64,000 nt of DNA from CADEDH01 sp039201605 (lineage in GTDB: Bacteria; Actinomycetota; Acidimicrobiia; Acidimicrobiales; SZUA-35), in contig JBCCRO010000005.1 in the NCBI GenBank assembly GCA_039201605.1, positions 1 to 64,000 on the forward strand, written 5' to 3'. Position 1 is the stretch's first letter; each line of letters begins with the position of its first letter. The notes under the pieces were generated by a model, which was not told the origin of the DNA, made no database searches, and saw only the letters and a program-made list of their open reading frames with translations. Shown piece by piece: positions 23,918 to 32,293 of the stretch. The position numbers and the translations under genes were made by a program.

Positions 23918-25984
23918 GTGGACAACTCGATTGCGCCCGGAGACGTGCTCGGCGGTCGATGGGAGATCACGGGCGTTCTGGGCAGTGGCGGCTTCGGCCA
24001 GGTGTTCGCCGCCGAGGACGTGTCGGAGGTGGGCATCGGTCGGGCCGCGGTCAAGGTCCTCCACCCCAACACCTCGCCTCAGGAGCGGTCGTCGTTCCTG
24101 GCCGAGGTGCAGAAGATCGCCCAGCTCCGCCATCAGAACCTCGTCGGCTACCTCGACTCGGGACAGTTCGAGTTCGATTCGGGGGCGGCGGGCGGCGCCG
24201 AGTATCGGCCCTACCTGGTGGCGGAGCTGTGTGACAGCTCGCTCGACGACCGCCTGAAGCAGGCCGGTGGCCCTCTCGACACCCGCGAGGTGTTGATGGT
24301 GCTCGACCACATCGTGGCCGGCCTGGCCCACCTGCACGAGCGGGGCATGATCCACCGTGACATCAAGCCGGCCAACGTGCTCCACGCCGACGGGCAGTGG
24401 AAGCTGGCCGACTTCGGCCTGATGCGGGATCTGAGTGCCACCGGCACCTACCACCGGGGCGACCTGTTGATCGGCACCCCGATCTTCATGGCCCCCGAGC
24501 TGTTCGCCACCATGGCCGCCACCCCTCCCTCCGACATCTACGCCATGGGGGTGCTGACCCACCTGGCCGCCGCCGGTCGGCCGCTGCATGCCGGCACCGG
24601 CCAGGCCCTGGCCTACAACATCACCAGCACCGCCCCGTCGATCGCTCCCGAACTCGATCCCGGGATCGCCGACCTGGTGGCCTGGACCACGGCCCACGAC
24701 CCGGCTCAGCGGCCGACCGCCCACCAGCTCGCCGGGCTCGTCACCGATCTGCGTCGGGGTGGCCCCTCCTCGGGTGGGGCCACCCGGGTGGCCCCCTCGG
24801 TGCCCTCGGGCCGGACCGGCCCGTCGGCCCCGGCCGGCATGCCGCCTCCCACTCCGGCGACCGCCGATCCGGCGGGCACCCAGGTCGCCCCCGGCACCGG
24901 ACCGACCACCGGCCCGGGCGGCGGTGACTGGGCCACGATCAGCCACCCGACGGCGGCGGCCTGGCCCGCCCCGACCCCGGCCCACCCCTCGGGACCGACG
25001 TCGGGCCCCACCTCCGGGCCGGCGATGGCGGGCGCACCGCTGACCCGTCCGACCGACGGACCGCCGACGTCAGCCGCGCCCTACGCCGCCCCAACCGACT
25101 CGGCCCCGAAGCGCAGCGCGGCGCTGCCCCTGCTCCTGGCCGTGGGGCTCCTCGTGCTGCTGGCCGGCGGTGGCGCCGTTGCCGCCATGACCCTGCTCGG
25201 CGACGACGGCGACGAGACCGCCACCCCCGACGACACCACCGGGGCGGTCGGCGTCGGCGGCACCACGGCGACGACGGCGACCACGGCGGCGGGCGGGGTC
25301 GCCATCCCGGGCGTGACCGTGCCCGAGGTGAACGTGCCCACCGTGGTCGAGGACTGGCCGGTGCCCACCACCTTCCCCTTCGAACAGGCCCCCGACCCGC
25401 TGTCGCATTTCGAGGTGGTGCCCTGCTCCACCGACGGCACGGAGACCTGGGTGGACGTCGTCAACGTCCACGACGCCCACGTCGACTACTGGCTGATGAT
25501 CCAGTACTTCAACGCCGACGGCGTCATCGTCGACGATCAGGGCTTCGACACCGTCGCCGCCCTGGCCCCCGGTGAGCGGGCGCGGCTCCAGGTCGCACCC
25601 ACCGAGGAGGCGTCGGCCAGCTGTCAGATCGAGGCCTTCGACGTGCTGGTGCGGGATCCGGCCACGATCGAGAACATCGCTTCGGCCGAGCTGCTGTCGT
25701 GCACGCCCGAGCAGACGTTGTTCACCAGCTACGAGTACGCCGTGCAGTTCAACAACCCGGCGGCCTTCCGGGCCGACGCCGAGGTGAAGATCGCCGTCGT
25801 CGACGCCGCCACCGGCATCCGCATCGACGAGGCCGGGTTCGGGGTCGACGTGACCGGGGTCGATCCCGGGGCGACGGCCCAGGCCATCGACTCCGACACG
25901 CTGTTCGACTTCAACGATCTTGAGAGCCCGCCCGTCGATCCGCAGTGCGTGATCGTGGCCGTCGAGATCGACGAGGCGTTCTAG
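23918..25984 (+). CDS. Transmembrane Ser/Thr protein kinase (PknB class)
   Basis: This 688-residue membrane kinase has a Hanks-type domain at about residues 14-285: glycine loop LGSGGFGQVF (22-30), catalytic lysine K46, HRDIKPANV (H146, D148), DFG at D165 and the APE motif in FMAPELF. A Pro/Thr/Gly-rich juxtamembrane region of about 110 residues follows, then one membrane helix (about 400-425). The extracellular part is a Thr-rich stalk plus two domains of about 100 residues with conserved Cys pairs (HFEVVPCSTDGTETWVDVVN and ELLSCTPEQTLFTSYEYAVQ). GTG 23918 with the GAGGAG site was chosen; the frame also extends upstream without homology. It probably senses an envelope signal. The upstream neighbour is selenoprotein 2. 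Confidence 0.9.
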   Translation: MDNSIAPGDVLGGRWEITGVLGSGGFGQVFAAEDVSEVGIGRAAVKVLHPNTSPQERSSFLAEVQKIAQLRHQNLVGYLDSGQFEFDSGAAGGAEYRPYLVAELCDSSLDDRLKQAGGPLDTREVLMVLDHIVAGLAHLHERGMIHRDIKPANVLHADGQWKLADFGLMRDLSATGTYHRGDLLIGTPIFMAPELFATMAATPPSDIYAMGVLTHLAAAGRPLHAGTGQALAYNITSTAPSIAPELDPGIADLVAWTTAHDPAQRPTAHQLAGLVTDLRRGGPSSGGATRVAPSVPSGRTGPSAPAGMPPPTPATADPAGTQVAPGTGPTTGPGGGDWATISHPTAAAWPAPTPAHPSGPTSGPTSGPAMAGAPLTRPTDGPPTSAAPYAAPTDSAPKRSAALPLLLAVGLLVLLAGGGAVAAMTLLGDDGDETATPDDTTGAVGVGGTTATTATTAAGGVAIPGVTVPEVNVPTVVEDWPVPTTFPFEQAPDPLSHFEVVPCSTDGTETWVDVVNVHDAHVDYWLMIQYFNADGVIVDDQGFDTVAALAPGERARLQVAPTEEASASCQIEAFDVLVRDPATIENIASAELLSCTPEQTLFTSYEYAVQFNNPAAFRADAEVKIAVVDAATGIRIDEAGFGVDVTGVDPGATAQAIDSDTLFDFNDLESPPVDPQCVIVAVEIDEAF

Positions 25985-26059
25985 CCCTGGCCCGCCGGAC
26001 CTGCGCCCCTCGTACCAATCCCGGTACCGATCGAGCTGGCCGTCGGCCGGGGTTGGCCC

Positions 26060-26065
26060 TAGGTT
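26060..26065 (+). promoter_or_regulatory. Leaderless -10 box of the MFS gene
   Basis: TAGGTT is followed by 7 nt (GCGCCCC) and GTG 26073, with no Shine-Dalgarno. This supports GTG rather than the TTG at 26064 as the start. Confidence 0.6.
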
Positions 26066-26072
26066 GCGCCCC

Positions 26073-27299
26073 GTGACGAGCAGCGACGCCATCACCGGCC
26101 CGATCGAGCGGCGCCGGTTCCGACTCCAGGGGTTCGCTGCGGTGCTGCTCCTGGCGGCGTGTGCCGCCGTGGCCCAGGCCTTCGGGCGGTTCGCCTACGG
26201 CGTGCTGCTGCCCGCCGTCCGCGATGAGCTCGGCATCTCCAACACGCTGGCCGGGTCGCTCGGCACCGCCAACGTCAGCGCCTACCTCGTCGGCACGCTG
26301 GCCGTCACCGTGCTCAGCGCCCGCCTCCGGCTGCTGTTCGTGCTTCGGGTTGGCCTGATACTGGCCACCGTGGGTCTGGCGGTCAGCGCCCTCGCCTCCT
26401 CGGCCGCCGTCCTGGCCGTCGGCATGGTGTGCTCCGGCTTCGGTGGAGCCCTGGTGTGGATCCCCACCCCGGCCATTGCCACCTCGGCCATGCCCCCGGA
26501 ACGACGCAATCTGACGGTGGCCCTGATCGGCTCGGGTATCGGTGTCGGGCTGGTGTTCACCGGTCAGCTGGCCGGATACGTGCGGGGCACCTTCGGTGAC
26601 GACGAGTGGCGGACGGCGTATGTGGTGATGGGCGTGATCGCGGTCGCCGTCTCGGCCTTGACCGTGGCCCTGATCGGCCACGACCAGGAGCGCCCGAACG
26701 GCTCGGGTCGCGTCGGCGGCTTCGACGTGTTGCGGCGGATGCGGGGCTGGCTCCCCCTCACCGCCTCCTACACGGTGTTCGGTCTGATGTATCTGCTGGT
26801 CCTCGCCTTCCTCACCACCCGCCTGGAGGACGACAACGGTTGGGCCGAGAGCGAGGCCGCCCTGGCCTTCACCGTGATCGGCATCGCCACCATCTTCGGC
26901 GGGCCCCTGTTCGTCGGCCTCGCCTCCCGGCGGGGTCCGTCGACGGCGCTGGTCATCGCCTTCGGCCTGTGGGCGGCCCTCACCCTGTCGGTCGTACCCG
27001 GCTGGCTCGCCCCCACGCTCGCCGCCTCCGCCGGTCTCGGCCTGATCTTCGCCGGCATCCCGGGCATCATCACGCTCTACGTGGTGGCCAACACCTCGTT
27101 GGAGGACTACGGCCCGAGCTTCGCCGCCGCCACCCTCGCCTTCGGCGTTGCGCAGATGGCCTCACCCCAGGTGGGCGGCCTCATCGCCGATGTGTTCGGC
27201 TCGTTCCTACCGGTGATCCTACTGTCCTCCGCCCTCGGGCTGGTGGGCGTGGCCACCGCTCTCCGGCTGCCGTCCGGCCCGTCGAACATCGAGGCCTGA
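26073..27299 (+). CDS. MFS transporter, YbfB/YjiJ-like
   Basis: This 408-residue membrane carrier has about 12 helices. The first helix contains AFGRFAYGVLLPAVRDELGI, the signature of the YbfB/YjiJ (MFS_4) family of poorly characterised MFS proteins. A second half repeat starts at about residue 225 (LPLTASYTVFGLMYLLVLAF). The GTG start at 26073 fits a leaderless transcript from TAGGTT. It is monocistronic, between the kinase and a convergent gene. Substrate unknown; relatives have been linked to cyanate/nitroimidazole-type or organic acid export only loosely. Confidence 0.85.
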   Translation: MTSSDAITGPIERRRFRLQGFAAVLLLAACAAVAQAFGRFAYGVLLPAVRDELGISNTLAGSLGTANVSAYLVGTLAVTVLSARLRLLFVLRVGLILATVGLAVSALASSAAVLAVGMVCSGFGGALVWIPTPAIATSAMPPERRNLTVALIGSGIGVGLVFTGQLAGYVRGTFGDDEWRTAYVVMGVIAVAVSALTVALIGHDQERPNGSGRVGGFDVLRRMRGWLPLTASYTVFGLMYLLVLAFLTTRLEDDNGWAESEAALAFTVIGIATIFGGPLFVGLASRRGPSTALVIAFGLWAALTLSVVPGWLAPTLAASAGLGLIFAGIPGIITLYVVANTSLEDYGPSFAAATLAFGVAQMASPQVGGLIADVFGSFLPVILLSSALGLVGVATALRLPSGPSNIEA

Positions 27300-27310
27300 G
27301 GGCCCCTCGC

Positions 27311-27396
27311 CGCCCGCCCACAGGCGGTCGCCCCTCCCCGGTCACCCCTTGCCGCCCACGGGCGGTCCGTCGCCCCTCGCCCACGGGCGGTCGCTC
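27311..27396. repeat. Three GCCCAC-GGCGGTC repeats between convergent genes
   Basis: The intergenic region holds three imperfect copies of a roughly 25-bp unit (27311-27336, 27352-27378, 27379-27396). Each contains GCCCAC(A/G)GGCGGTC, and the first two end in CGCCCCTC. Copies 2 and 3 form CCGCCC-AC-GGGCGG-type hairpins. Lying between convergent stops, they may act as a bidirectional terminator that has been locally duplicated. Confidence 0.55.
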
Positions 27397-27410
27397 ATGG
27401 ACGGGTGCGA

Positions 27411-28553
27411 CTACTGCTGGAGGACGAGGCGATCGCCGTCGGCCGGATCGGTCAACAGGCGGAGGCAGGCACCGGTGCCGGCGTCGGCCACCAACCACGG
27501 GTTGGTCTCGAAGGAGTCGACCGTCACCGTCTCGGTGGGGGCGACGGTGTGTATGCGCACCCGGTTGCCGGAGTGGTTGAGCCAGTAGACGTCGAGCACG
27601 CCGGCGGTCTGGTTGACGACCTCGAAGGTGATGGCGGTGACGCTGGCCCGGGATCGGGCCCGGCCCTCCTGGGCGCATCCGTCGGTGTCGGGGGCGGCGG
27701 TCACCGTCCAGGTGAAGGTCTGCGACGACGCGTCGCCGTCATCGTCGCCGGCGGTCACCGTCACGGTGACCTCCCAGATGCCGGTCTCGGTCGGCGAGCC
27801 CGTGATCACGCCGGTCCCGGTGTGGATGGCCAGCCCCGGCGGCAGACCCTGGGCGGCGTAGCGCAGGACGTCGTCATCGTCGTGGCCGGCCCGGATCGCG
27901 AGCACGACGCCCTCGCCGGCCGGCGTGGAGCGGTCGCCGGGCGGTTCGACGACCGGACGGTCGTCGTCATCGTCGTCGTCGTCACCGGCCGGGTCGGTGT
28001 CGGTGCTGTCGCCGTCGGTCGGCCCGTTGAAGGTGCTCGTCGGCGGCGCCTCATCGGCTCCGGGCTCGGCCTCGGCCTCGGCCGGCGGATCCACGGCGAC
28101 ATCGCCGTCGCCGTCCGGGGTCGCGCTGGAGGCTCCGTCGTCGGAGGGTGTGGGGCCGGGATCGTCGGGCGCCGGTTGCGAGGAGGCGGCCCCGGTCTCG
28201 TCATCGCGCTCCACGTTGCGGACCGAGTCGTCGGCGGCCGGAGCGCCGGCGGCGCCGTCACCCTGCGACGCCGAGGGACCGGCCGGTCCGGTGGCGGGGG
28301 CGCCCACCTGCCCATCGAGCCCGTCGTCATCGGAGGCGGCCGGGGCGGTGTCGCCCACCGGGACGGGGCCTGCGGCCTCGTCGGACGGTCCTCGTCCGAG
28401 GATGAACACCAGCAGTCCCACCAGTGCGCAGGCCACCACGATTGTGGTGGCGATCACCGAAGTCCGGGCGCGCCAAAGAACTTGGTGGTACGACGACGAC
28501 GCCTCCGCGGGCGCCGCGTCCTTGCGGCGAGAGGGCCCCTCGATGAGAACCAC
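27411..28553 (-). CDS. Membrane-anchored protein with Ig-like and VHL-beta domains
   Basis: This 380-residue protein has a short cytoplasmic tail and one membrane helix near residues 30-50 (TSVIATTIVVACALVGLLVF). A long disordered Asp/Pro/Ala-rich segment follows, including eight consecutive Asp residues. A putative-Ig (He_PIG) repeat comes next (LPPGLAIHTGTGVITGSPTE). The C-terminal domain of about 75 residues (ITFEVVNQTAGVLDVYWLNH, then VDSFETNPWLVADAG) closely resembles the VHL beta domain of the von Hippel-Lindau protein (VWLN, LPPG-like and HLWLFRDAGT features). Domain order suggests a surface-exposed adhesion or binding protein. GTG 28553 was chosen because TAGCTT lies exactly 7 nt upstream; a TTG at 28562 is the alternative. 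It diverges from the AfsR-like regulator. Confidence 0.75.
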   Translation of the reverse strand: MVLIEGPSRRKDAAPAEASSSYHQVLWRARTSVIATTIVVACALVGLLVFILGRGPSDEAAGPVPVGDTAPAASDDDGLDGQVGAPATGPAGPSASQGDGAAGAPAADDSVRNVERDDETGAASSQPAPDDPGPTPSDDGASSATPDGDGDVAVDPPAEAEAEPGADEAPPTSTFNGPTDGDSTDTDPAGDDDDDDDDRPVVEPPGDRSTPAGEGVVLAIRAGHDDDDVLRYAAQGLPPGLAIHTGTGVITGSPTETGIWEVTVTVTAGDDDGDASSQTFTWTVTAAPDTDGCAQEGRARSRASVTAITFEVVNQTAGVLDVYWLNHSGNRVRIHTVAPTETVTVDSFETNPWLVADAGTGACLRLLTDPADGDRLVLQQ

Positions 28554-28669
28554 GATGGGCAAGCTAGCCCAGATTTTGACGGTCTCCTACGCGACCCCGG
28601 CCCGAAACGGCCGCCGGGTGACCGATGACCGAACCCGCCGGTCCCGCTGTTTGCCCCGGTCAGCGACCG

Positions 28670-28702
28670 CTGACGAGTCCCTGACCGAGCCCTGACGAGG
28701 GC
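28670..28702 (+). promoter_or_regulatory. SARP-type direct repeats, three CTGAC units 11 bp apart
   Basis: CTGACGAGTCC, CTGACCGAGCC and CTGACGAGGGC stand head to tail with exactly 11-bp spacing, upstream of the AfsR-like gene. SARP DNA-binding domains recognise direct heptamer repeats spaced about 11 bp. CTGACCGAGC recurs at 36779. A GTCAGC-GACC-GCTGAC dyad overlaps the first copy. Confidence 0.65.
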
Positions 28703-28735
28703 TTCCGGCCCCTATCGGCGACGGTGACGACGTCG

Positions 28736-28741
28736 TAGGTT
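28736..28741 (+). promoter_or_regulatory. Leaderless -10 box of the AfsR-like gene
   Basis: TAGGTT is followed by 6 nt (GGATCC) and ATG 28748, with no Shine-Dalgarno. Confidence 0.6.
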
Positions 28742-28747
28742 GGATCC

Positions 28748-31700
28748 ATGGTCCAACTACGCCTGCTGGGTCCGCTCCAGGTGCTCGACGACAACGGCGA
28801 CGACATCACCCCGCCCGGAGCCCGGGAACGACTGGCGCTGGCCACCCTGGCCGTCGACGCCCCCAGCTCGCTCTCGAACGAGCGGCTCGCCACCGAGCTG
28901 TACCGGGGACGGGAGACGAGCGACCCCCGCAACGCCGTCCAGGCCGTCGTGTCCCGCCTCCGTCGAGCCCTCGGCCGCCACGCCCACATCGTCGAGACCA
29001 CCGCCGGCGGCTACCGACTGGTCGACATCGACGTCGACGTCGACGAGGCCCAGGAGCTGCTGTCGCTGGCCACCGCCGCCGCCGACCCGCAGCGAGCCCA
29101 CGCCCACCAGCTGGCGGCCGAGGAGCTGCGCCGCGGTCCGACCCTGGAGGGGCTCGACGGCGATCTGGTCGACGCCGAACGCCTGCGGGTGGACAACCTG
29201 TTCGCCGACACCGCCGACGCCGTGACCCGGCGCCGTCTCGACGCCGGTCGGGACACCGGTCTGGTGGCCGAGCTGGAGGCCGCCGTCGGCCGGGAGCCGG
29301 GCCGGGAGCAGCGGTGGGAGCTGCTGATGCTCGCCCTCTACCGCCAGGGTCGCCAGGCCGACGCCCTGCGGGCCTTCCAACGGGCCCGACGCCATCTCGC
29401 CAACGAGCTCGGCCTCGAACCGGGCCCGACCCTGGTCGATCTGGAACAGCGCATCCTGGCCCACGACGAGTCGCTCGCCCCACCGACGGCGCCGCTCTCC
29501 CCTGCGCCGCCGACGACGGGCCCGGCCTCCGATCCCTCGACACCGGCCGCCGCAGGTGGGGGGACGGACCTGCCCTCGGGCACGGTCACCGTGCTGCTGT
29601 GCGACGTGGAGGGATCGGTGCGGCGCTGGGAGGCAGAACCGGTCGACACCGCCGCCGACATCGCCACCATGCACCAGGTGTGGGAGACCGCCGTCGCCGA
29701 AGCAGGCGGACACGTGGTCAAGTCGACGGGCGACGGGGTGCTGGCGGTGTTCGACACCGCCGAGGACGCACTCGCCGCCGGCACCGGTGCCCTGCGCCGA
29801 CCGGTGGGCTCGCTGTCGATCCGGGCCGCCGCCTTCACCGGCGGGGCCCAGCCGATCGACGGCGACTACCGCGGCCCGCTGGTGAACCGCTGCGCCCGAC
29901 TCCTCGACCTGGCCCACGGCGGCCAGTTCCTCGTGCCCGCCGCCACCGCCGCCCTGGCCCAGGGCCGACTCCCCGACGACATCGAGGTGCGGAGCCTGGG
30001 CCGCCATCGACTCCGGGACGTGGCCGAACCCCACGAGCTGCTCCAGGTGAGCGGGCCCGGCCTCGCCGTCGATTTCCCGCCCCTCGCCGCCCCGGGCACG
30101 ACCCGACTCCCCCGTCTTCGCACCAGCCTGGTGGGTCGAGAGGAGCTGGTCACCGAGGTGATCGAGCGCCTCGACGATCGGGCGCTGGTGACGTTGCTCG
30201 GCCCCGGCGGGGTCGGCAAGACCTCGCTGGCCCTCGCCGTCGCCTGGCGGTTGGCCGACCTCCGGCCGGTGGTGTTCATCGACCTGGCCCGCGCCACCGA
30301 ACCGGGCGCCGTGGTCGAACAGATCGTCGAGCAGTTGCCCCTGCCCGAGCACACCTCGATGCTGGCCCCGATCGACCGCATCACCGACCGGCTGGCCGCC
30401 GCCGGCGACGTCCTGGTCATCGACAACGCCGAGCATCTGCTCGACGCCGTGGCCGAGGTGGCCGACGCCCTCCTCGACACCGACAGCAAGGGGGCCCTGC
30501 TCGTCACCTCCCGGCAGCCGTTGGGACTGACCGACGAGGAACTGGTGGCGGTGCCGCCGCTCGATCTACCCGCCGATGACGACGACCTGACGGCGGCCCG
30601 CCGCAGCCCGTCGGTCCAACTGTTCGTGGAGCGGGTGCGGGCCACCGGCGGCGATCGCGAGATCGCCCCCGGCCTCCTCCCGGTCGTCGCCCACATCTGC
30701 CGCCGACTCGACGGCCTCCCCCTGGCCATCGAACTGGCGGCCGGGCGGTCGGCGGTGCTGTCGATCGAGGAGATCGCCGCCCGACTCGACGATCAGCTCC
30801 GCCTCCTCCGCCAGCTCCAGTCCAAGCGGGACCGTCGACATCGGAGCTTGGAGGCCGTCGTCCGCTGGAGCGCCGAGCAGCTCTCCCCGCAGGCCCGCGA
30901 GCTGTTCGACCGGCTGTCGGTGATGGCGGGCGCCTTCGACGTCGCCGCCGCCGAGGGACTGTCGACGGCCTGCGGTCTCGACGCCGCCGACGTGCTCGAC
31001 AGTCTCGACGAGCTGGTCGGCGCCTCGCTGCTGGTGGCCGAGCCGTCGGGCGGCCGTATCCGGATGCTGGAGCCGATCCGCCAGTTCGCCGCCGCCGAAC
31101 TGGCCGGGCGAAGCCTGATCGAGGCCAGTGAGCGGGCGCACCTGGCGTGGGTGTCCGACCTGCTGGTCACCGCCCACCAGACCCGGGACGAGGGCCGGGC
31201 CGCCGCGCTGGCCGCCGTCGACGCCCAGGCCTCGCAGATCTCGGCCGCCCTCGACCGGTTGGCATCGATGGACCAACCCGACCTGATCCTCCGGGTGGCG
31301 ATCCCGGCGTCGGTGTGGTTCCTCAGCCGTGACGCCCAGGGCGGTGAACGGCTGCTGGGGGCGCTGCTCGACACGGTCGACCGCGAGGACCGGCCCTACC
31401 TGTGGGCCAACGTGGTGACCGCCCTGGCGGTCACCAGCGCCGCCCACCCCCGGTCGCCGGTGGCCCTGCTCGTGCTCGACGCCCTCGACATCCTCGACGA
31501 TCACCGCCATCCCGATGTGGCCCTGGCCCGGGTGGCGGCCGCGTTCAACCTCAGCGGCGTCTCCTCCGACGCCGCCGAGCCGAGACGCCTGTTGGCCGAG
31601 GCCGAGGAACTGGCCGACCCCGACGACCGGCTGGCCCAGGCCCTGATCGACCTCGGCGCCGTCACCCTGCACGGCCTGCTCATCCAGCTCGGTCTCGACG

Positions 31701-32200
31701 ACGGCGACGTCGAGGAGGCCATCGAACGAGGCGAGCGGGCGGCCGACGCCCTCGAACGACTGGACGAGAAGTGGGCCCACGGGTTGCTGGTCGGCGAACT
31801 GGGCCGCCTCCACCAGGCCCGAGGCGATCACGAACGGGCCGAAGCCCGCTTTCTCAACGCCATCGAGCAGCTCAACGGCACCGACTTCCACGGCCGCCAC
31901 TACATCCTGAGCGAACTCGGCCGGATGGCCACCGGGGCCGGCAACCACGAGCGGGCCGGCGCCTACCACGATGAGGCCTACGAGATCGCCGCCGACTCCG
32001 GACATCCGGGCTGCATCGCCATGGCCCTGGCCGGCCGGGCCCACGCCGCCGAGGGTCGAGGCGAGATCGAGACCGCCCTCGACCTCTACCGGCAGGCCGT
32101 CGAGCTGGCCGACCAGGCGTCGCTGATCGAGCAGTGCGTCAACGAGTGCCACGCCGCCATCACCCGACTCGACGACGACGGGTCGACCACCCCGGCCTGA
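28748..32200 (+). CDS. AfsR/SARP-type regulator with cyclase-like, NB-ARC and TPR domains
   Basis: This 1150-residue regulator has four parts. First is a winged-helix DNA-binding domain (1-95, VQLRLLGPLQVLDDNGDDIT) with the bacterial transcriptional activator domain (about 98-245, ending NELGLEPGPTL). Next is a class III nucleotide-cyclase-like domain (about 278-410) with metal Asp in LLCDVEGS (about 285) and KSTGDGVLAVF (about 325-335), then DYRGPLVNRCARL. Third is an NB-ARC/STAND ATPase with P-loop GPGGVGKTS (about 485-493), VLVIDNAEHLLDA and the winged-helix region after GLPLAIELAAGRS. Last is a TPR-like tail from about 880. STAND ATPases are signal-gated switches; the cyclase-like domain could bind or make a cyclic nucleotide. 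It probably binds the CTGAC repeats before its own gene and at 36769-36794. Confidence 0.9.
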   Translation: MVQLRLLGPLQVLDDNGDDITPPGARERLALATLAVDAPSSLSNERLATELYRGRETSDPRNAVQAVVSRLRRALGRHAHIVETTAGGYRLVDIDVDVDEAQELLSLATAAADPQRAHAHQLAAEELRRGPTLEGLDGDLVDAERLRVDNLFADTADAVTRRRLDAGRDTGLVAELEAAVGREPGREQRWELLMLALYRQGRQADALRAFQRARRHLANELGLEPGPTLVDLEQRILAHDESLAPPTAPLSPAPPTTGPASDPSTPAAAGGGTDLPSGTVTVLLCDVEGSVRRWEAEPVDTAADIATMHQVWETAVAEAGGHVVKSTGDGVLAVFDTAEDALAAGTGALRRPVGSLSIRAAAFTGGAQPIDGDYRGPLVNRCARLLDLAHGGQFLVPAATAALAQGRLPDDIEVRSLGRHRLRDVAEPHELLQVSGPGLAVDFPPLAAPGTTRLPRLRTSLVGREELVTEVIERLDDRALVTLLGPGGVGKTSLALAVAWRLADLRPVVFIDLARATEPGAVVEQIVEQLPLPEHTSMLAPIDRITDRLAAAGDVLVIDNAEHLLDAVAEVADALLDTDSKGALLVTSRQPLGLTDEELVAVPPLDLPADDDDLTAARRSPSVQLFVERVRATGGDREIAPGLLPVVAHICRRLDGLPLAIELAAGRSAVLSIEEIAARLDDQLRLLRQLQSKRDRRHRSLEAVVRWSAEQLSPQARELFDRLSVMAGAFDVAAAEGLSTACGLDAADVLDSLDELVGASLLVAEPSGGRIRMLEPIRQFAAAELAGRSLIEASERAHLAWVSDLLVTAHQTRDEGRAAALAAVDAQASQISAALDRLASMDQPDLILRVAIPASVWFLSRDAQGGERLLGALLDTVDREDRPYLWANVVTALAVTSAAHPRSPVALLVLDALDILDDHRHPDVALARVAAAFNLSGVSSDAAEPRRLLAEAEELADPDDRLAQALIDLGAVTLHGLLIQLGLDDGDVEEAIERGERAADALERLDEKWAHGLLVGELGRLHQARGDHERAEARFLNAIEQLNGTDFHGRHYILSELGRMATGAGNHERAGAYHDEAYEIAADSGHPGCIAMALAGRAHAAEGRGEIETALDLYRQAVELADQASLIEQCVNECHAAITRLDDDGSTTPA

Positions 32201-32214
32201 CCGCCCCGGGCGGT
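32200..32214. terminator. Terminator-like hairpin between convergent genes
   Basis: ACCGCC-CCG-GGCGGT, 6-bp stem, starts on the last base of the AfsR-like stop codon and is followed by GTT. Confidence 0.4.
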
Positions 32215-32293
32215 GTTATGGTCCGCCGCCGGCGACGGCCCCGAGCGGTGCCGCGGTCCGGCGTCGGCCCCGGGCGGCTGCCGGGGCGACGCG

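Noticed and set aside
27311..27396. CRISPR-like repeats
   Set aside because: Repeats are adjacent, irregular in length and lack unique spacers or cas genes.
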